From Methanoregula sp. (GTDB taxonomy: Archaea; Halobacteriota; Methanomicrobia; Methanomicrobiales; Methanospirillaceae), in contig JAPKXT010000142.1 in the NCBI GenBank assembly GCA_026394695.1, forward strand, positions 1 to 7,985: a DNA stretch of 7,985 bases. The letters run 5' to 3'. A program made the position numbers and the translations under genes. Below, piece after piece: positions 5,667 to 7,985 of the stretch (positions within the stretch are counted from its first letter, which is position 1; the number at the start of each line of letters is the position of its first letter). The notes under the pieces were generated by a model, which saw only the letters and a list, made by a program, of their open reading frames with translations, was not told the DNA's origin and ran no database searches.

Positions 5667-5685
5667 GTACAAGGTACGAGCGTAC
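5667..5685. promoter_or_regulatory. Three spaced GTAC repeats with an inverted repeat between TATA and hypB start
   Basis: GTAC occurs at 5667, 5674 and 5682. The last two form the inverted repeat GTACG-AG-CGTAC (5674-5685). The cluster covers the space between the central TATA element and the hypB ATG. A protein bound here would block hypB while sitting upstream of the srp19 core promoter. It could be an operator, for example for a metal-sensing repressor, but no known binding consensus is matched. Confidence 0.3.
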
Positions 5686-5688
5686 ACT

Positions 5689-5697
5689 GTTTATACC
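5689..5697. promoter_or_regulatory. Shared bidirectional TATA element between hypB and srp19
   Basis: The divergent start codons (hypB A at 5665 on the minus strand, srp19 A at 5721 on the plus strand) are separated by 55 bp. The only good TATA-like element is centred at 5693, exactly midway. It reads GTTTATACC on the plus strand and GGTATAAAC on the minus strand, so it resembles a TATA box either way. The distance to each ATG is about 28-30 bases, which fits leaderless transcription in both directions. No other AT-rich box in the spacer fits. Confidence 0.6.
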
Positions 5698-5720
5698 TTG
5701 ACCCACAAATTCTCTTCATA

Positions 5721-5996
5721 ATGGCACAAGGCGAGTGCATATTATATCCCTGTTATTTCAACGCGGCATATTCACGTCGTCAGGGGCGGCGGGTATCACT
5801 GAATCGTGGAGTAAAGGCGCCGGTCATCAGCGATCTCGAACGCGCATTGAAACGTGCCGGGATTGTGTTCAGGATGGAGGATCACCACCATCCCGCTCAC
5901 TGGACGCGACACGAGGGTCGGATTGTTGCCGAGTGGCAGGAAGGTAAAGAGGCGCTTATCAAAAAAGTTGCCCAGAGACTTGAGGTGAAACGATGA
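5721..5996 (+). CDS. srp19: Signal recognition particle protein SRP19
   Basis: SRP19 binds SRP RNA helices 6 and 8 and prepares the RNA for SRP54, which targets membrane and secreted proteins. The 91-aa product has the usual small archaeal size. The family motif is the N-terminal YPCYFNAAYSRRQGRRV (9-25), with the basic SRRQGRRV loop that contacts RNA. A helix ISDLERALKRAGI (36-48) and the segment RIVAEWQEGKEALIKKVAQRL (67-87) follow. The ATG is chosen because nothing upstream is in frame and it sits about 30 bases from the shared TATA element, with no Shine-Dalgarno sequence, so it is probably leaderless. Its TGA overlaps the ATG of the PHP gene (ATGA, 5993-5996), so the two are coupled. Confidence 0.92.
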   Translation: MAQGECILYPCYFNAAYSRRQGRRVSLNRGVKAPVISDLERALKRAGIVFRMEDHHHPAHWTRHEGRIVAEWQEGKEALIKKVAQRLEVKR

Positions 5997-6646
5997 GCGG
6001 TTTATATGATCTGCATACCCATTCCATACTTTCTGATGGAGAGATGCTCCCTATTGAGTTAATTCGACGGATGGCCGTACTTGGCTATACAACTGTTGCA
6101 ATTACTGATCATGTTGATACATCCAACACCAAATCTGTCATTAAATCTCTTGAACAGGTACGGGAATCCGCAAAGATTTTTGGTGTTAAACTGCTCTGCG
6201 GTGTTGAGATAACCCATGTTCCTCCATCGCAGATCGCAGATCTGGCAAAATCAGCAAAGACCTATGGGGCAGATATTGTCATTGTTCACGGTGAAACCTC
6301 TGTTGAGCCGGTGGCAGCCGGCACAAACCATGCGGCATGCACATGCAAATACGTAAACGTGCTTGCGCACCCGGGGCTCATCACCAGAGAAGATGCATTC
6401 CTGGCCGCCAGGAACGGTATCGCCCTGGAGATCACTTCAAGAGGAGGGCATAACCGGACAAATGGCCACGTGGTTCTGGTTGCACGGGAAACCAAATGCC
6501 AGATTGTAGTGGACTCAGACGCGCACGCCCCCCATGATCTGCTGGACGAACGCGCGAAATTTGTTGTCGCAAAAGGGGCCGGACTTACTGATGCTGAGTG
6601 TAAACAGGTTACATCTTTAAATATCGACCAGTTTCTTGTTTCCTGA
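5993..6646 (+). CDS. PHP-domain metal-dependent hydrolase (histidinol-phosphatase-like)
   Basis: This is a 217-aa protein of the PHP superfamily, hydrolases that use two or three metal ions. The metal ligands are in place: DLHTHS (6-11), SDGE (14-17), TDH (38-40), E72 in CGVEITH, H99 in HGE, H126 in LAHPG, and D174/D176/H178 in DSDAH. The fold appears complete, so the enzyme is probably active. Archaeal relatives are often labelled histidinol-phosphatase-like, but no other histidine synthesis gene is present, and the substrate cannot be told from sequence. The PHP fold is also that of the RNase P subunit Rpp30 and of PHP phosphoesterases acting on nucleotides. The gene overlaps srp19 by 4 bp and is translated from the same message. 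The upstream GAGGTGA (5982-5988) can serve as ribosome binding site. Confidence 0.88.
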   Translation: MSGLYDLHTHSILSDGEMLPIELIRRMAVLGYTTVAITDHVDTSNTKSVIKSLEQVRESAKIFGVKLLCGVEITHVPPSQIADLAKSAKTYGADIVIVHGETSVEPVAAGTNHAACTCKYVNVLAHPGLITREDAFLAARNGIALEITSRGGHNRTNGHVVLVARETKCQIVVDSDAHAPHDLLDERAKFVVAKGAGLTDAECKQVTSLNIDQFLVS

Positions 6647-6691
6647 AATTTTATTTATACTTTCACGCAATATTTAAATACGGTTGTGAAT

Positions 6692-6702
6692 GATATATAT
6701 AA
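6692..6702 (+). promoter_or_regulatory. TATA box of the gar1-tfb unit
   Basis: GATATATATAA is the strongest box in the 100-bp AT-rich gap after the PHP gene. Transcription would start near 6718-6722 and leave a leader of about 25 nt before the GTG at 6747. Other AT-rich boxes (TTATTTATAC 6651-6660 and ATATTTAAATA 6670-6680) lie upstream. The TTTT run at 6649-6652 may help end PHP transcripts. Confidence 0.5.
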
Positions 6703-6703
6703 G

Positions 6704-6723
6704 TTACTAAATTATTTCAGTAA
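6704..6723. repeat. Imperfect inverted repeat at the gar1 transcription start
   Basis: TTACT (6704-6708) and AGTAA (6719-6723) are perfect inverted arms; the AT-rich centre adds two more matched pairs. It lies directly after the TATA box and across the expected start site, where archaeal repressors commonly bind. In such AT-rich sequence it may be chance. Confidence 0.25.
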
Positions 6724-6746
6724 TTTTGTATCTTTGTGGGTGTTAT

Positions 6747-6971
6747 GTGAAAGTTGTTGGTCGAGCGATGAGCACCGTTGGCAACCGGATGCTTATTATA
6801 CAATGTGATGCCGCACAGCTTCCCCCCTTATACAGCGAAGTCTCTGATCGCAGGATGAAACCTGTGGGGAAGATCCTGGACCTCTTTGGCAATGTCAAAG
6901 CACCGTATGCTGCGGTTCTCTGCCGCGAGAAGTGCACGGTTCAGCCGAATGAAAAGCTCTTCGCAAAATGA
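6747..6971 (+). CDS. gar1: H/ACA ribonucleoprotein protein Gar1
   Basis: Gar1 is a small subunit of the H/ACA RNP. It binds the pseudouridine synthase Cbf5 and promotes substrate turnover during rRNA pseudouridylation. The 74-aa product shows the Gar1 core: an N-terminal strand VVGRAMSTVGNRMLII, then MKPVGKILDLFGNVKAPY (37-54), matching the family pattern GKxxDxFGxVxxPY. There is no glycine/arginine-rich tail, as expected in archaea. The GTG at 6747 is chosen because it begins at the family's first strand and has GGGTG (6738-6742) just upstream. The frame runs upstream to a TTG at 6726, but that adds a cysteine-rich stretch of seven residues foreign to the family. It precedes tfb by 66 bp, a pairing found in other archaea. 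Confidence 0.9.
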   Translation: MKVVGRAMSTVGNRMLIIQCDAAQLPPLYSEVSDRRMKPVGKILDLFGNVKAPYAAVLCREKCTVQPNEKLFAK

Positions 6972-7037
6972 TAACATACTACCCGGGATACGCCGGTTTT
7001 GCAATTCAGCAAAAAAAAATACTATTGGAGAATGTTG

Positions 7038-7985
7038 ATGCAGGAAATTGAAAAATTAAAAGTCCTTCAGAGTGAGAGGGAAGCACTCAAATTAAGAACG
7101 AAGGGAAAAGAGACCGAGAAGAAGGCGGAGAATCATACCGAGACGGTCTGTCCGGAGTGCGGAGGCAGGCAGCTTGTCCACGATTACGAACGGGCAGAAC
7201 TGGTCTGCCAGGGTTGCGGTCTTGTAATTGATGATGACTTCATTGACCGCGGTCCTGAGTGGCGTGCATTCGATCACGACCAGCGCATGAAGCGCTCACG
7301 TGTCGGGGCTCCCATGACATTCACGATCCACGACAAAGGTCTTTCAACGATGATTGACTGGCGCAACCGTGACTCGTATGGCAGGGCAATCTCATCGAAA
7401 AACCGTGCACAGCTCTACCGGCTCCGCAAATGGCAGCGCCGCATCCGGGTCAGTAATGCAACCGAACGCAACCTTGCATTCGCCCTTTCAGAACTGGATC
7501 GTATGGCATCGGCACTCGGGCTCCCGAGAAACGTGCGTGAAACTGCAGCTGTTGTCTACCGGGATGCGGTTGACAAGAACCTGATCCGAGGACGGAGTAT
7601 CGAAGGTGTTGCAGCAGCAGCACTCTATGCAGCCTGCCGCCAGTGCAATGTACCTCGTACCCTTGATGAGATCGCAGAAGTATCCCGGGTATCCAGAAAA
7701 GAGATTGGCAGGACATACCGGTTCATCTCCCGGGAACTCGGGCTCAAACTTCTCCCGACATCCCCCATTGATTACGTTCCGCGCTTCTGCTCCGGGCTCA
7801 CGCTCAAAGGTGAAGTTCAGAGCCGTGCTGTCGAGATCCTGCGCCAGGCAGGAGAACGCGAATTAACAAGCGGCAGGGGCCCAACCGGTGTTGCTGCAGC
7901 CGCAATCTATATCTCATCTATTCTTGGCGGGGAACGACGCACCCAGCGCGAAGTTGCTGAAGTGGCTGGTGTCACAGAAGTCACT
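7038..7985 (+). CDS. tfb: Transcription initiation factor B (TFB), 3' end cut by window edge
   Basis: TFB is the archaeal TFIIB. It binds the TBP-TATA complex and the BRE and recruits RNA polymerase. The frame is open for 316 codons to the window edge; the family is usually about 330-340 aa, so only a short C-terminal end is missing. There is a zinc ribbon with C38-C41 (CPEC) and C57-C60 (CQGC), and a B-reader with RGPEWRAF (71-78). The first cyclin repeat has RSIEGVAAAALYAACR (186-201) and the second has GPTGVAAAAIYISS (281-294). The ATG at 7038 is preferred to the one at 7032, because GGAG (7027-7030) is seven bases from the former and only one from the latter. The 37-residue N-terminus before the zinc ribbon is highly charged and probably helical. 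No clear terminator separates it from gar1. Confidence 0.96.
   Translation, partial: MQEIEKLKVLQSEREALKLRTKGKETEKKAENHTETVCPECGGRQLVHDYERAELVCQGCGLVIDDDFIDRGPEWRAFDHDQRMKRSRVGAPMTFTIHDKGLSTMIDWRNRDSYGRAISSKNRAQLYRLRKWQRRIRVSNATERNLAFALSELDRMASALGLPRNVRETAAVVYRDAVDKNLIRGRSIEGVAAAALYAACRQCNVPRTLDEIAEVSRVSRKEIGRTYRFISRELGLKLLPTSPIDYVPRFCSGLTLKGEVQSRAVEILRQAGERELTSGRGPTGVAAAAIYISSILGGERRTQREVAEVAGVTEVT

Noticed and set aside
5666..5740. N-terminal extension of HypB starting at 5740
   Set aside because: It would cross the shared promoter and overlap the start of srp19. The HypB family begins at the internal methionine, giving residue numbers (C95, H96, C127) that fit the archaeal protein.
6726..6746. 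Gar1 start at TTG 6726
   Set aside because: It adds a short cysteine-rich stretch unlike Gar1. The GTG at 6747 has a close GGGTG ribosome binding site.
7354..7866. Frames of 76-88 codons on both strands inside tfb
   Set aside because: They overlap the continuous TFB frame that carries the zinc ribbon and both cyclin repeats.
1..7985. Mobile element, CRISPR array, prophage, toxin-antitoxin or defence system
   Set aside because: No transposase, spaced direct repeats, integrase, attachment-site duplication or defence-type domain was found. The tRNA-His gene is intact, and no partial copy of its 3' end was noticed in the window.

Overview
The window is a stretch of archaeal chromosome carrying mostly information-processing genes. 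A translation factor of the aIF5B type, ribosomal proteins S6e and S8e, SRP19, Gar1 and transcription factor B are all archaeal or archaeal/eukaryotic families. AT-rich boxes lie upstream of genes and T-tracts lie after them. A HypB nickel-insertion GTPase points to [NiFe]-hydrogenase metabolism. Together with the moderate GC content and the look of the proteins, this suggests a hydrogenotrophic methanogen, most likely a Methanomicrobiales member. That placement is inference, not proof.

Layout. The left end holds a tRNA-His(GUG) gene on the minus strand (10-82), followed by its T-rich terminator. A non-coding leader of about 270 bp then precedes infB (352-2127, plus), which is followed by rps6e (2273-2698, plus) after a 145-bp gap containing a hairpin. 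Back-to-back T-tracts separate rps6e from a convergent minus-strand block. Read in transcription order from the right, that block is hypB (5665-5018), rps8e (4820-4443), an unrecognised 140-aa gene (4276-3854) overlapping a DUF2240-like gene (3857-3393), and a membrane-anchored surface protein (3271-2762). Each unit has its own candidate promoter and terminator; only the 140-aa/DUF2240 pair is clearly coupled.

From 5721 rightward everything is on the plus strand: srp19 overlapping a PHP-domain hydrolase gene by 4 bp, then gar1, then a transcription factor B gene that runs off the right edge. hypB and srp19 diverge from a 55-bp spacer that has one TATA-like element at its exact centre.

How the genes fit together. 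tRNA-His, infB, rps6e and rps8e serve translation. srp19 serves protein targeting, gar1 serves rRNA pseudouridylation by H/ACA RNPs, and tfb serves transcription initiation. hypB is the only gene directly tied to energy metabolism. I see no insertion sequence, CRISPR array, prophage, toxin-antitoxin pair or defence system, and no broken gene. I do not find an exciting new multi-gene system. The points worth a second look are regulatory or small: the centred divergent promoter, possible RNA switches ahead of infB and rps6e, a tRNA-His gene without an encoded G-1, and the coupled pair of poorly characterised archaeal genes.
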